DNA of 64,000 nucleotides from Clostridia bacterium UC5.1-1E11 (GCA_001305115.1 BCAA01000005.1:87888-151887); one strand, 5' to 3'. Shown: positions 51,203-60,845, counted from the stretch's first letter. The notes: generated by a model from the letters alone, not told the origin. Numbers and translations are program-made.

Positions 51203-51835
51203 TTAAAGTGTTCCAAAAATGCGGTCCCCTGCGTCTCCCAACCCGGGAACAATGTAACCAATCTCATTTAGATGGTCATCTACAGCAGCGCAATAGATCT
51301 GAATGTCCGGATGCGCCTCGGTCAAAGCTTTTACCCCTTCTGGCGCCGCAATAATGCACATAAATTTGATACTCTTCGGATGGCTACGCTTAATGATGCT
51401 GATGGCGTCAATCGCAGAACCACCGGTCGCAAGCATGGGGTCCAAAACGATTACATCGCGCTCCGTAATGTCCTGCGGCAACTTGCTGTAGTACTCCACT
51501 GGCTGAAGAGTCTTGTGATCGCGATAGAGACCAATGTGCCCGACCTTTGCTGCTGGAACCATCTCCAATACGCCTTCTACCATGCCAAGACCCGCGCGCA
51601 AAATCGGTACAAAGGCCAATTTGCGGCCTGCAATTACCTTTGTAGTCGCCTCTCCCATCGGTGTCTCGATATGCACCTCCTGAAGAGGAAGATCGCGTGT
51701 CGCCTCATAGCACATTAACATCGCAATTTCGCCCACTAACTCACGAAACTCCTTCGAGCCCGTATTTTTATCACGCAGGTATGTGAGCTTGTGTTGAATC
51801 AACGGATGGTCCATGACAAAAACCTGATTTTCCAT
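51203..51835 (-). CDS. upp: Uracil phosphoribosyltransferase
   Basis: Salvages uracil to UMP with PRPP. 210 residues, intact. [20 protein letters not shown] PRPP loop ([14 protein letters not shown]), [14 protein letters not shown], and the uracil-binding [17 protein letters not shown] at the end. The start is ATG at 51835. It lies 87 bases downstream of rpiB. Confidence 0.96.
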   Translation of the reverse strand: MENQVFVMDHPLIQHKLTYLRDKNTGSKEFRELVGEIAMLMCYEATRDLPLQEVHIETPMGEATTKVIAGRKLAFVPILRAGLGMVEGVLEMVPAAKVGHIGLYRDHKTLQPVEYYSKLPQDITERDVIVLDPMLATGGSAIDAISIIKRSHPKSIKFMCIIAAPEGVKALTEAHPDIQIYCAAVDDHLNEIGYIVPGLGDAGDRIFGTL

Positions 51836-51921
51836 TTGTTTTCCCCCATTTTATATTCAGTGATGAATAACGTCCCAATCGAATCACAGCGCAGGCGGCA
51901 CTGTATTTTCCCTATGTTTCT

Positions 51922-52365
51922 TTATAGCTCTCCGCGTTCTATTGCAGCAATCTGATCCACCCGTCTCTGGTGGCGCCCACCTTCAAACTCTGTTGATAAA
52001 AAGACTTTGACCAATTCGACCGCTTTCTGTTCGTCGATCACACGTCCTCCCATGCAGAGAACATTCGCGTTGTTATGGCGGCGGGTCATCTCCACACAAT
52101 AAGAATCAGAACATACCGCTGCACGGATTCCATCCACCTTATTTGCAGCAATACTCATCCCAATCCCTGTGCCACAACACAAAATTCCATATTCTCCTTC
52201 GCCCTTCACCACTCCATGCGCCACTTTTGAAGCGATGGGCACATAATCAATCGATTCCGTGTCAAACGTTCCAAAGTCTTTACATGCAATAGCATTCTGT
52301 TCCAAATATTTTTTGATTGCGTCCTTCAAACCGACGCCGCCGTGATCGGCTCCTAACAAAATCAT
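51922..52365 (-). CDS. rpiB: Ribose-5-phosphate isomerase B
   Basis: Interconverts ribose-5-P and ribulose-5-P. 147 residues. GADHGGVGLKDAIKKYL at the N-terminus, GILCCGTGIGMSIAANK carrying the catalytic cysteine, and RRHNNANVLCMGGR are family motifs. The start is ATG at 52365 after GAAGGAATTG. The rpiB-upp order suits nucleotide salvage (PRPP supply). Confidence 0.95.
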   Translation of the reverse strand: MILLGADHGGVGLKDAIKKYLEQNAIACKDFGTFDTESIDYVPIASKVAHGVVKGEGEYGILCCGTGIGMSIAANKVDGIRAAVCSDSYCVEMTRRHNNANVLCMGGRVIDEQKAVELVKVFLSTEFEGGRHQRRVDQIAAIERGEL

Positions 52366-52389
52366 GCAATTCCTTCTTTCTATATTCCA

Positions 52390-53817
52390 TCAGGCCACTT
52401 TAACAGAAAACTGCGGCACTGGCACGCCCCCATCCGGGGTTGCATAGACATAAGTCTGGGTCCCCGTCGCATTTGCTGCGGCCGTTACTGCATAAATAGC
52501 ATAATTACCGGATGTTTTTGCCAATTGAACGCCCACAGCTCCGTTTCCTGTACGAACATGGGGCAAGATCAAGGAACCTCCCCCATTATAAGTCAACTTA
52601 AAGTAATAGGTCTGTCCCGGGTGTAAAGTCAGCTGGCCACTTGTATCGCTCTGATAAAGCTCGCCTTTGACTGTCAATGGGAATTTTTTAGACGTTCCAC
52701 TTTCGGTGATGATCTCAATATCCGTGCTTCCCTCCTGGAGACCTTCCAGCTGGAAATAATACGAACCATCCGTATCTGCCCGCAATAATTCGACCTCTGC
52801 AATCTTACTGTCCGCAGCACGCGCAACCACTACTTGGTTTGGCGACGCCTGTGCCTTAAAAACATACGTGGAACCCTTTCGACATGTATAAGCAGTGGTA
52901 TCCACCGTTAAGGTCGTATTCGAACGATACTTCGTCTCCATTTGTGAAATGAACTGCTTCCAATCCATATTGTCCAAAATGGTGCTATAGGCGGGCGATG
53001 GAAGGTGCTTCCAGTTTTTATGCTGATTTTTGCTGTTTCCCGCCTTCATGTCGCTGGTCAATAACATGTCGGCTGAATATTGCCCCGGCCGATCCGGTGC
53101 GCTGTCATCCCATGTAACGTCCACATGATACCAAGCACCGTCCAGCTGGACTGCATTCCAAGCGTGGTTCATCGTATCGCTTTCTACAATTGCGCACGGA
53201 ATTCCCAGCTGTTGCATCAGCAACTCAAATGCCAATGAGTATCCTTGGCAAACCGCTTTACGTTTTACCAATGCACCATATGCAGTATAAGAATCCCTTG
53301 GAATCGTGTCCTGTTGATAATTTTCGTAATCGTAAGCGCAGGTCAGCGCCAAATAATTATGAATCTGTACAACCTTTTCTGTTGCCGTCATAGTGGGATC
53401 AATACACGAAAGCGCCGCCTGCATGGACTGTGTCAATTCCTCCCGCATACTTTGTACGGTCGCTTTATCGTACGTATTTCGTGGAATCATATCCACAACG
53501 ATTCCATTCTTGTTGGCGTGGTACGTACAGCCTTCCACATAAAATAACCACGGGTCCTCACGCAAAATGGCATCATACAAGTTGGAAAACTGCTGTTCTG
53601 TGATCTGGTACTGGACCAATTGGATGCTCTCACTCATGTTGGTTAAACCTTTATGAATAGCCTCCTTGGCCTGCTCCAAGTTGCTTTCCGGCTCCTGTTG
53701 GACAGTCGAAACCGCGGCAGCATTCGACCCAACCTCTGCTGCAAAAGCAGAAGGCCCCCAACTGGACGTCAGCAGAAGCACAGCTAAAAGTGTGCTGACA
53801 AGTCGTTTCCTCTTCAT
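52390..53817 (-). CDS. Secreted transglutaminase-like protein
   Basis: 475 residues with a signal peptide (KRKRLVSTLLAVLLLTSS, likely cut after SAFA). The core at about 150-240 has the Cys-His-Asp triad in KAVCQGYS, TMNHAWNAVQLDG and WYHVDVTWDD. The C-terminal 180 residues look like two beta domains of unknown role. Such exported proteins may crosslink or cleave cell-surface peptides; the reaction is not established. The start ATG at 53817 follows AAAGGGAAT. Confidence 0.88.
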   Translation of the reverse strand: MKRKRLVSTLLAVLLLTSSWGPSAFAAEVGSNAAAVSTVQQEPESNLEQAKEAIHKGLTNMSESIQLVQYQITEQQFSNLYDAILREDPWLFYVEGCTYHANKNGIVVDMIPRNTYDKATVQSMREELTQSMQAALSCIDPTMTATEKVVQIHNYLALTCAYDYENYQQDTIPRDSYTAYGALVKRKAVCQGYSLAFELLMQQLGIPCAIVESDTMNHAWNAVQLDGAWYHVDVTWDDSAPDRPGQYSADMLLTSDMKAGNSKNQHKNWKHLPSPAYSTILDNMDWKQFISQMETKYRSNTTLTVDTTAYTCRKGSTYVFKAQASPNQVVVARAADSKIAEVELLRADTDGSYYFQLEGLQEGSTDIEIITESGTSKKFPLTVKGELYQSDTSGQLTLHPGQTYYFKLTYNGGGSLILPHVRTGNGAVGVQLAKTSGNYAIYAVTAAANATGTQTYVYATPDGGVPVPQFSVKVA

Positions 53818-53834
53818 CTTGATTCCCTTTCCGG

Positions 53835-54548
53835 CTACATTTGAGCAGCCTGCCGTTTTTTCAGTTCTCGTTCCGCCTGCGGCATACGCAGGTAGACCGG
53901 GGCTAAAGCCGCAGCAGTCAGGGTCTCTCCTCTTTTATATAACCCCTCTGCAACCTCCGCAACCCCCCAAGCGGTTTGGTACAAAAGGGACTCTGGCGGT
54001 AATTGAGCGCCAAGAACTCGTAATCGTTCATTATTATAGCACAATTTTGCGCCATCACCAACTAAAAACAATGATTTTTGTCTCTCCAACTGTTCCAGTT
54101 CTGCTACAAGATCCACGATGGCAAGTGCACGGTCCTCCGTTATCCGCGTGATGGTTCCCTCTTGTGCCCGGAATAAAGCATTATATACCTGCCCACAGCG
54201 GGCATCCATCACCGCACAGATCCAGCCATCCACATGCGCTAAATTGTGCGCCATGGCTTCCAACGTGGAAACACCCACACAGGGCTTTCTCTGGGCCATT
54301 GCAAGCCCCTTGACACTTGCTACGCCAATTCGTACGCCAGTAAACGACCCTGGTCCAGCTGAAACAGCAAACAAATCGATGCTATCCAACGATATACGGG
54401 CACAATCTAACACCCCACCAATCATTGGCATCAAAGTCTGACTATGGGTCAAACGCGTATTGGTAAAAAATTCCCCCAACCGTTTGCCGTCCTCCCGAAT
54501 AGCGGCAGATGCAGCACCGGCTGAAGAGTCTATTGCAAGGATTCTCAA
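53835..54548 (-). CDS. tsaB: tRNA threonylcarbamoyladenosine synthesis protein TsaB
   Basis: Partner of TsaD in making t6A37 of ANN-decoding tRNAs. 237 residues with ILAIDSSAGAASAAI, THSQTLMPMI and AVSAGPGSFTGVRIGVASVKGLA, all typical. The start is ATG at 54548, overlapping the tsaE stop by four bases (ATGA type). The tsaD gene is not in the window. Confidence 0.95.
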   Translation of the reverse strand: MRILAIDSSAGAASAAIREDGKRLGEFFTNTRLTHSQTLMPMIGGVLDCARISLDSIDLFAVSAGPGSFTGVRIGVASVKGLAMAQRKPCVGVSTLEAMAHNLAHVDGWICAVMDARCGQVYNALFRAQEGTITRITEDRALAIVDLVAELEQLERQKSLFLVGDGAKLCYNNERLRVLGAQLPPESLLYQTAWGVAEVAEGLYKRGETLTAAALAPVYLRMPQAERELKKRQAAQM

Positions 54549-54991
54549 AGAATCATCCCCTCCATGTTCAATCCATCGATCTGGAAAATCCGCTCGTCCT
54601 CTGTCGCGCCGCGTGAAATTTCTATACGCACAGCGTTCTCGGGTAAAGCATTTTCAATATTCTCACTCCACTCAATCACCAACACGCCGCCACAATTTAG
54701 ATAATCAAAGAAGCCCGTGGAATAGAGATCATCCCAACCATCCACACGGAACATGTCAAAGTGAAAGATGGGCATAAGCCCATGATACTCATGAACCAAC
54801 GCGAAGGTAGGGCTGGAAACACCGTCCTCCACACCGAGTCCTCGCGCCAGCCCCCGTGTAAAGGCAGTCTTTCCCATTCCCATGCCGCCAAACAGCGCCA
54901 GTACTTCTCCTCCAGAAAGTTGCTGAGCGATTTTTTCTCCCAACACTTCTGTTTCCCTCGGAGAATGGGTTACGTAGGTCAAATTTCTCAC
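54545..54991 (-). CDS. tsaE: t6A biosynthesis ATPase TsaE
   Basis: ATPase that drives the TsaBDE cycle. About 148 residues: P-loop GGMGMGKTAFTRGLARGLG, SPTFALVHEY, and the DWxE-type segment VLVIEWSENIE. GTG at 54991 (VRNLTYVTHSPRETE) is preferred as start because it follows the corrected fhs stop by one base; an in-frame ATG 39 bases upstream would overlap fhs. There is no clear ribosome site, which fits translational coupling to fhs. Confidence 0.93.
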   Translation of the reverse strand: MRNLTYVTHSPRETEVLGEKIAQQLSGGEVLALFGGMGMGKTAFTRGLARGLGVEDGVSSPTFALVHEYHGLMPIFHFDMFRVDGWDDLYSTGFFDYLNCGGVLVIEWSENIENALPENAVRIEISRGATEDERIFQIDGLNMEGMIL

Positions 54992-54992
54992 C

Positions 54993-56659
54993 TCAGAACA
55001 AGCCAGATATTTTTCCGCAAGCGTCCACATCAATTCGTTCTGCCGCCGGTTCTTTCGGCAAACCAGGCATAGTCATGATGTCTCCCGCGTAGGCCACTAC
55101 AAATCCTGCGCCATTGGAAAGCCGCAGGTCTCGAATTGTAATCTGAAACCCCGTGGGCGCCCCAACAAGGCTGCATTATCCGAAAGAGAATACTGTGTCT
55201 TGGCAATGCATACCGGCATCGAATCGCCGCCGAGAGCTGCAATTTCTTTGAGCGCCTTCTCTGCCTGCGCGGTATAGGTCACGCCATCCGCACCGTAGAT
55301 TTCCTTCGCAATGACCGCGATCTTTTCGCGCACAGGCAAATCGCTTGCATAGACCGGCTGAAATGCAGAGGGCTGTTCTGCAGCCATACACACCTTGCGG
55401 GCTAAATCCATGCCGCCCTCTCCGCCTTTGGCAAATACCTCGCTGAGTGCGAATTCCGCACCGTTTTCTTTACAATACTGTTCAATATACGAAAGCTCGG
55501 CATCCGTATCCGTTCCAAAGCGATTGATTGCCACCACCACAGGGATGCCATACTTACGCATATTCTGGATATGTGCTCCCAGGTTGACAATTCCTCTTTT
55601 CAAAGCTTCCATATTTTCGTTTCCTGTCTCTGCCTTTGGAACTCCGCCATTGTATTTCAGTGCGCGAGCGGTTGCGACAATCACTACTGCGTTGGGCTTC
55701 AATCCTGCTAAACGGCATTTTATGTCAAAGAATTTCTCTGCACCCAAGTCGGAACCAAATCCTGCTTCTGTGATGCAGTAATCCGCCAATTTCAGCGCCA
55801 AACGGGTAGCGCGTACAGAATTGCAGCCATGCGCGATATTCGCAAATGGACCGCCGTGCATAATAACTGGCGTTCCTTCCAACGTCTGAACCAGATTCGG
55901 TTGGATCGCCTCGCGCAACAGCGCTGCCATCGCCCCCTCTGCTTTCAAATCTTTTGCATAGACAGGTTCCCCGTCCAGATTATACGCAATTAAAATTTTC
56001 CCCAAGCGTTCCTTGAGGTCACGGCTATCCGATGCCAAGCACAGAATTGCCATTACCTCGCTGGCCACTGTGATGATGAATCCATCCTCACGTGGAATTC
56101 CATTGAGCTTTCCTCCAAGCCCTACCACTACATTTCGCAGTGCGCGGTCGTTCATATCCAGACAACGCTTGATGAGTATACGGCGCTGGTCAATGCGCAG
56201 AACATTTCCCTGCTGCAAATGATTGTCGAGCATAGCACAAAGCAAATTATTGGCCGAAGTCAAAGCGTGCATGTCACCTGTAAAATGGAGGTTGATGTCC
56301 TCCATCGGTACCACTTGTGCATAGCCGCCACCTGCTGCTCCACCCTTTATTCCAAATACTGGCCCAAGGGACGGTTCTCGCAGGGCGATGATTGCTTTTT
56401 TGCCGATTTTCGCCATGGCCTCTCCAAGACCTGCTGTTGTAGTGGTTTTGCCTTCCCCTGCTGGGGTTGGATTGATTGCTGTCACCAGGATCAATTTGCC
56501 ATCTTTCTGATCCTTCAGGCGATTATACAGAGAATCGTTCAATTTTGCCTTATATCTTCCATAAGGCTCCAGCTCCTCTTCGCCAATACCAAGAGAAGCG
56601 GCGATCTCTGCGATGGGTCTCATCTCTGTCTGCTGGGCAATCTCGATATCCGTCAGCAT
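54993..56659 (-). CDS. fhs: Formate-tetrahydrofolate ligase (one frameshift)
   Basis: Makes 10-formyl-THF from formate, ATP and THF for one-carbon metabolism or acetogenesis. P-loop [11 protein letters not shown] at 65-75, [26 protein letters not shown] active-site region, and [21 protein letters not shown]. About 555 residues. One C is missing near 55158: uncorrected, the frame ends at 55097; corrected, it reads [23 protein letters not shown] and stops at 54993. The start is ATG at 56659, seven bases after AAAGGAG. Confidence 0.95.
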
Positions 56660-56731
56660 TCCCATTCTCCTTTTCAAAACGGCGCGGTATCTCTTCCGGC
56701 CAACCGCGCTCCAAATCATAGAATTATCAAA

Positions 56732-56740
56732 ATTATACCA
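56732..56740 (-). promoter_or_regulatory. Extended -10 promoter of fhs
   Basis: Minus strand TGGTATAAT (56732-56740), a TGn-extended -10; no convincing -35. It places the fhs transcript start near 56725, downstream of the duplicated motif at 56.8-57.0 kb. Confidence 0.65.
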
Positions 56741-56795
56741 CAAGAGGGCAAAGTAGAAAAGGGATAAACCAATCCGTTTTGTAGATCGTCGTCCA

Positions 56796-56824
56796 TTTCG
56801 AAATCGTAGGGAATGTGTTATAAT
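56796..56824 (+). promoter_or_regulatory. Plus-strand promoter ahead of the duplicated leader motif
   Basis: TTTCGA (56796-56801), 17 bases, TATAAT (56819-56824) with TGT just before it (extended -10). The predicted start is near 56831, at the head of the first motif copy. Confidence 0.6.
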
Positions 56825-57014
56825 AACCTCACGCCGTGACCAGAGCCGGTTCCGCTAAAGCTCGCCTCCTTCCGACGGCTGAGAGAGCATTGAAACATCC
56901 GGCTTTGTGGCTTCGCAAATTTTCTCTTGGCACCTTTCCATTCTTCAAGCTTGGATGTTTTAGATAACCTCACATCGTAACCGGAAGCCGGTTTCGCCAG
57001 AGCTTACCTCCTTG
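56822..57014 (+). repeat. Duplicated ~50-nt leader motif upstream of the SpoIIM-like gene
   Basis: Two copies, 56822-56872 and about 56965-57014, 143 bases apart. Shared core: TAACCTCAC, CGT-ACC, AGCCGGTT-CGC, AGCT and CCTCCTT in the same order and spacing. The central hairpin changes from GAGC/GCTC in copy one to AAGC/GCTT in copy two, a compensating change. An AAACATCC/GGATGTTT pair spans the gap. No riboswitch class I know fits. Confidence 0.55.
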
Positions 57015-57122
57015 AACAATTTGGCCTAAAGCGGCTAAACAGGAAACGTGGTTCTTTATTTCATAAAAAGAGCTACATCGTCCTTTGTCAAACAATCAAT
57101 AAACCGGAAAAGGGGTTTTAAT

Positions 57123-57743
57123 ATGTGGATTCTAGAACAATATCGAAAAGCTGGATGTTTCTTTCGTGAAAAACTATGCAAACTGTTTCTCGTCCTCTGT
57201 ATTTCATTTGTTGGGTTGAGTGTTCTGTCCGGCATTGCTTTAGCTACCTATCCAGATATTTTAAATGAATTCATCCAGCAGATTGTTACTGGATTTGAGG
57301 AAAAAGGTCTCTTTGAGGAAGGTGGCATCTCATTTTTTCACCTGTTTTTTAACAATGTCACTGCGTCTGCCACTTCAACGATTCTGGGTGGCATTCCCTT
57401 TTTCTTTCTGACAGTGTTGCCAGTCCTTGCAAATGCACTGGTACTCGGAGCGATGGGTGCCCTTTATCAAACGTATGGGATCGGCCTCGAAGTATTCTTC
57501 GTTGGGATTCTACCACATGGAATTTTAGAACTTCCCGCTCTACTGGCTTCGTTTGCTCTTGGTCTGTATTTGTGTTGGGTGCTCACAGCCAAAATTTGTG
57601 GACAGCGGGAACGCTCTTTTTTCCAAGCACTTAACCAGTCAGCACGTTTTTATGTGCTGATCGTTCTTCCTCTTCTTTTCGTGGCCGCTGTCATTGAAAC
57701 CTATGTGACCCCTGCGTTGATGCAGATATGCTTCGGGGCTTAG
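57123..57743 (+). CDS. Stage II sporulation protein M-like (DUF95) membrane protein
   Basis: 206 residues with four to five membrane segments. FLTVLPVLANALVLGAMGALY and GILPHGILELPALLASFALG are the DUF95 hallmarks. In sporulating cells SpoIIM joins SpoIID and SpoIIP for engulfment, but family members also occur outside sporulation and this one has no spoIID or spoIIP neighbour. The start is ATG at 57123, seven bases after AAAGGGG. The long leader carries the duplicated motif. Confidence 0.8.
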   Translation: MWILEQYRKAGCFFREKLCKLFLVLCISFVGLSVLSGIALATYPDILNEFIQQIVTGFEEKGLFEEGGISFFHLFFNNVTASATSTILGGIPFFFLTVLPVLANALVLGAMGALYQTYGIGLEVFFVGILPHGILELPALLASFALGLYLCWVLTAKICGQRERSFFQALNQSARFYVLIVLPLLFVAAVIETYVTPALMQICFGA

Positions 57744-57770
57744 CAGGTATCCCAATATCTCGATCATCTT

Positions 57771-57824
57771 TTAAGATTTCCTTAAGAAATCAATTTGGTT
57801 TTTGTAAGGAGTTTCTCCTATCAT
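57771..57824 (+). promoter_or_regulatory. Response-regulator box and promoter of the two-component operon
   Basis: Direct repeat TTAAGA-5-TTAAGA (57771-57776, 57782-57787), 11-base period, typical for OmpR/PhoB-type binding. A possible promoter follows: TTGGTT (57795-57800), 18 bases, TATCAT (57819-57824). Suggests autoregulation. Confidence 0.55.
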
Positions 57825-57865
57825 AAAAATACGGACAAAACTTTGGGTAAAAAGGATTTGAGACT

Positions 57866-58567
57866 ATGAACGAAGGTAGTATTCTGGTGGTGGACGACGA
57901 TCATGAGATCGTTCGATCGATTGCAATTCATTTGGAAAGAGAAGGATATTCCGTTTTGTGTGCCTACAATGGCCTGGAAGCATTGGATACCGTGATGAGC
58001 CAACAAGTCGGTCTGATCATCATCGATGTGATGATGCCAAAAATGGATGGCTTATCCGCCATTATGAAAATTCGCGAGAAGCGTAATCTTCCAATCATTG
58101 TGCTCTCGGCCAAAAGTGAAGACACCGACAAAATCCTGGGCCTCTCTATGGGAGCAGATGATTACGTAACAAAACCTTTCAATCCTATGGAATTGGTGGC
58201 GCGCGTGCGTTCCCAGCTGCGCCGGTATACCAGCTTAGGCGACATTCATGCACAGCAAGGAAATCATATGATTGTAAATGGCCGTTTAAGCTATAATACC
58301 GAGGAGCATAGCTTGGCCGCAGATGGAGAACCAGTCAAATTAACTGCAACGGAGACAAAGATCATCGATCTTTTGATGCGGAACATCGGCCGTATTTTTC
58401 CAGCAGAAGAAATCTATCGTCGGGTTTGGAATGAACCTGCATTCTCCGCTGAGAATACGGTGATGGTTCATATTCGCCGCATTCGTGAAAAAATCGAACT
58501 CAACCCAAAGGAGCCCGAATATCTAAAGGTGGTATGGGGAATTGGATACAAAATTGAAAAAAAGTAA
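57866..58567 (+). CDS. OmpR/PhoB-type response regulator
   Basis: 233 residues. Receiver domain with acidic pocket VVDDDHE, phospho-acceptor D54 in IIIDVMMPKMDG and K103 in YVTKPF; DNA-binding winged helix from about residue 135 (LTATETKIIDLLMRNIGRIFPAEEIY...VWGIGYKIEKK), close to VanR-type regulators. The start is ATG at 57866. Its end overlaps the histidine kinase by 26 bases. Confidence 0.95.
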   Translation: MNEGSILVVDDDHEIVRSIAIHLEREGYSVLCAYNGLEALDTVMSQQVGLIIIDVMMPKMDGLSAIMKIREKRNLPIIVLSAKSEDTDKILGLSMGADDYVTKPFNPMELVARVRSQLRRYTSLGDIHAQQGNHMIVNGRLSYNTEEHSLAADGEPVKLTATETKIIDLLMRNIGRIFPAEEIYRRVWNEPAFSAENTVMVHIRRIREKIELNPKEPEYLKVVWGIGYKIEKK

Positions 58568-60593
58568 AGCAATTGTCAGCCTTGTCAGCTTTTTCCTCAG
58601 CATAGGCATTTTAATCGCCACCGCCATTTTTGGCATATCATTTCTGGTTAATTACGATTATGCCATGCAGTACATCGACGACTTGTATCAAGAAGATTAT
58701 CAGGAAACCAATGCATTCCGTTCCGAGCTCTCTCGGACCCTCAATTATATTTTGCGTTCGATGAACGCCTATTCAAGTACTTCTACAGGGGCCGTTTGGG
58801 AAGGAGACGACCTTGCTAGCCCCTACGAAGACTACATCTATTACCTTTCTGAGGATAACAATTCATTTGGATTGGATAACGATACAGCAAGAAACCTTCT
58901 ATATCAGGCGGGAACTTCTTCGGATACGGACATGTACACCAACGATACGGAGCACAGAAACCTTTATCGAGGCGCTCTCCCCGATGGATACAATTTTCGC
59001 CTGATCTTTGATGGGAAAACCGTTTCTATCGAAAAAGATGGGAAAACAATCGACGTCTATGGGGACGGTTTTTACCGCAGTAACGCAGGGATGTGGAATG
59101 TACCGGGTTATGAAAACATGGCATCTAATTCTGCGTATGAAGACCTGCGTGTCTGTTTAGTGGCACGGAAAGTCCCTGTCGAACCGGTAAATGGATATAG
59201 TGCACTCTATGATATTACGCAGCGAGGTGCAGAAACGCTTTTGTTTCTCCGGATCTGGGGTTGTATTGTCATCCTCTCCGTCATTCTATTGGTGTTTGCG
59301 TTCCTTTGGAGAAAGGAACGGCGGGAGTTGAGCCGCCGGATCGCCGCAAGAACGGCTAAAATGTATTTTGAATGGAAATTCGTCTTTGTGATTCTGGTCA
59401 TTATACTAACCACAGGATTTACCAGCAGCGGTATCCCTTCAAATGTGATCTTTTTCCTTTTATCGTTACCTGGATACTACGTGATTGCAGTCGATTTGCG
59501 CTACAATCGTGGGAGTTGGCGGCATAATGTCATCAATACCATGTTGCACCGCCATGCCAAGCACCGTAGCGAACTTGAACAGAAACTCCCTTTAGAGCGT
59601 CGTCTACTGGAACGTTGGGACGACTTTATGAAATGTGAAGCGGTTACCTTTGGCATTGGACTCTTTCTCAGTATCATTACGGTCGGTCTACTGGCTCCGA
59701 TCACCATCGCATTAATGGTATATTTCGCCTATCGCTATGGCAAGCAACACCGGCAGCTTGCTCAGGATTTAGGACGTCTGACCACACAAATCACGGCCGT
59801 ACAGCAGGGCGGAAATACAGCGCCTCTTTTATTGCCGCAGGATTCCGATCTGCGGGAAGCTGCACATTCCCTAAACGACATTGAACAAGGCATTAGCACA
59901 GCTGTGGAAGAGCGGGTCAAAAGCGAGCGAATGAAGGTGGAACTCATTACCAATGTGTCCCACGACATCAAGACGCCGCTCACCTCTATCATCAGTTATG
60001 TGGACCTTCTCGAGCAGGAGGATGGCCTTCCTGACCATGTGAAGGATTACATCAAGATTTTGGATGAGAAATCCCTACGATTGAAAAATATGATTCAGGA
60101 TATTTTTGATGTCAGTAAGGCGGCCAGTGGAAATATGGACCTCCAGATGGAACCTCTCGATCTCGGAAAACTGGTTCGCCAAACACTCGCCGATATGGAC
60201 GAAGCAATTGTCTCTTCTCAACTTCTCTTCCGTGTGGATATTCCAGAACAACCGGTTACCATTACAGCGGATGGCAGACGGCTTTATCGGGTATTTCAAA
60301 ACTTGGTTACCAATGCTTTGCGCTATTCGCTTGAAGGGACGCGCGTCTTTGTCACATTGACAGAAGAAACGGGTGCTGCTTGTGTCACGTTGAAGAATAT
60401 CTCTCGATATGAGCTCGATCCAACGGTAGACATTACCGAACGTTTTGTTCGTGGAGATTCTGCACGTTCAACGGTTGGAAGTGGACTTGGCCTTTCCATT
60501 GCCAAAAGTTTTACAGAAGCTTGTGGTGGCGAATTCTCTGTTCAGATCGATGCGGATCTCTTCACTGCCCGTGTCCAGTTCCCCCTTTCATAA
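58542..60593 (+). CDS. Membrane sensor histidine kinase
   Basis: 683 residues. One membrane segment at about 12-36, an extracytoplasmic sensor domain to about 230 that I do not recognise, then further membrane segments (about 236-254, 285-302, 308-326 and 372-402), a HAMP-like linker, HisKA with H474 in NVSHDIKTPL, and HATPase_c with NLVTNALRYS and VGSGLGLSIAKSF. The multi-helix middle region is unusual compared with two-TM kinases. The start is TTG at 58542 or TTG at 58554; both lie inside the regulator gene. Confidence 0.9.
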   Translation: MDTKLKKSKAIVSLVSFFLSIGILIATAIFGISFLVNYDYAMQYIDDLYQEDYQETNAFRSELSRTLNYILRSMNAYSSTSTGAVWEGDDLASPYEDYIYYLSEDNNSFGLDNDTARNLLYQAGTSSDTDMYTNDTEHRNLYRGALPDGYNFRLIFDGKTVSIEKDGKTIDVYGDGFYRSNAGMWNVPGYENMASNSAYEDLRVCLVARKVPVEPVNGYSALYDITQRGAETLLFLRIWGCIVILSVILLVFAFLWRKERRELSRRIAARTAKMYFEWKFVFVILVIILTTGFTSSGIPSNVIFFLLSLPGYYVIAVDLRYNRGSWRHNVINTMLHRHAKHRSELEQKLPLERRLLERWDDFMKCEAVTFGIGLFLSIITVGLLAPITIALMVYFAYRYGKQHRQLAQDLGRLTTQITAVQQGGNTAPLLLPQDSDLREAAHSLNDIEQGISTAVEERVKSERMKVELITNVSHDIKTPLTSIISYVDLLEQEDGLPDHVKDYIKILDEKSLRLKNMIQDIFDVSKAASGNMDLQMEPLDLGKLVRQTLADMDEAIVSSQLLFRVDIPEQPVTITADGRRLYRVFQNLVTNALRYSLEGTRVFVTLTEETGAACVTLKNISRYELDPTVDITERFVRGDSARSTVGSGLGLSIAKSFTEACGGEFSVQIDADLFTARVQFPLS

Positions 60594-60605
60594 TTGCTCA
60601 AATAT

Positions 60606-60647
60606 ATTGGCCGGAGCCTAAGTATTGGGCTCCGTGCCAATTTTTGT
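60606..60647 (+). terminator. Terminator of the two-component operon
   Basis: Arms ATTGGC+GGAGCC and GGCTCC+GCCAAT with a nine-base loop and one unpaired base on each side, then TTTTTG. Confidence 0.88.
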
Positions 60648-60684
60648 TTTTTAATCTTTCCGTTTTTCTGTAACGATTTGTTTA

Positions 60685-60713
60685 TTGTGGATTCAAAATT
60701 GCTATGCTATAAT
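60685..60713 (+). promoter_or_regulatory. Promoter of the SEDS gene
   Basis: TTGTGG (60685-60690), 17 bases, TATAAT (60708-60713) with TGC just upstream (extended -10). The leader of about 125 nt holds a hairpin CGCGGC/GCCGCG near 60757-60771 and an AGCATC/GATGCT pair. Confidence 0.75.
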
Positions 60714-60845
60714 AGACGCACAGCATCTTGAAGTTGGCAATTGTTTCGTAGGATTCGCGGCCGTGCCGCGATTTCTTTATATCTAGGATTTTTGATGCTC
60801 ACCTCTGTTTCGGGAAGTGGGCTGTAAAATATAAGGGGTACACAC

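Noticed and set aside
56822..57014. Glycine, THF or ZTP riboswitch for fhs
   Set aside because: The conserved blocks of those classes are absent, and the likely fhs promoter lies downstream of the motif, so it would not be in the fhs mRNA.
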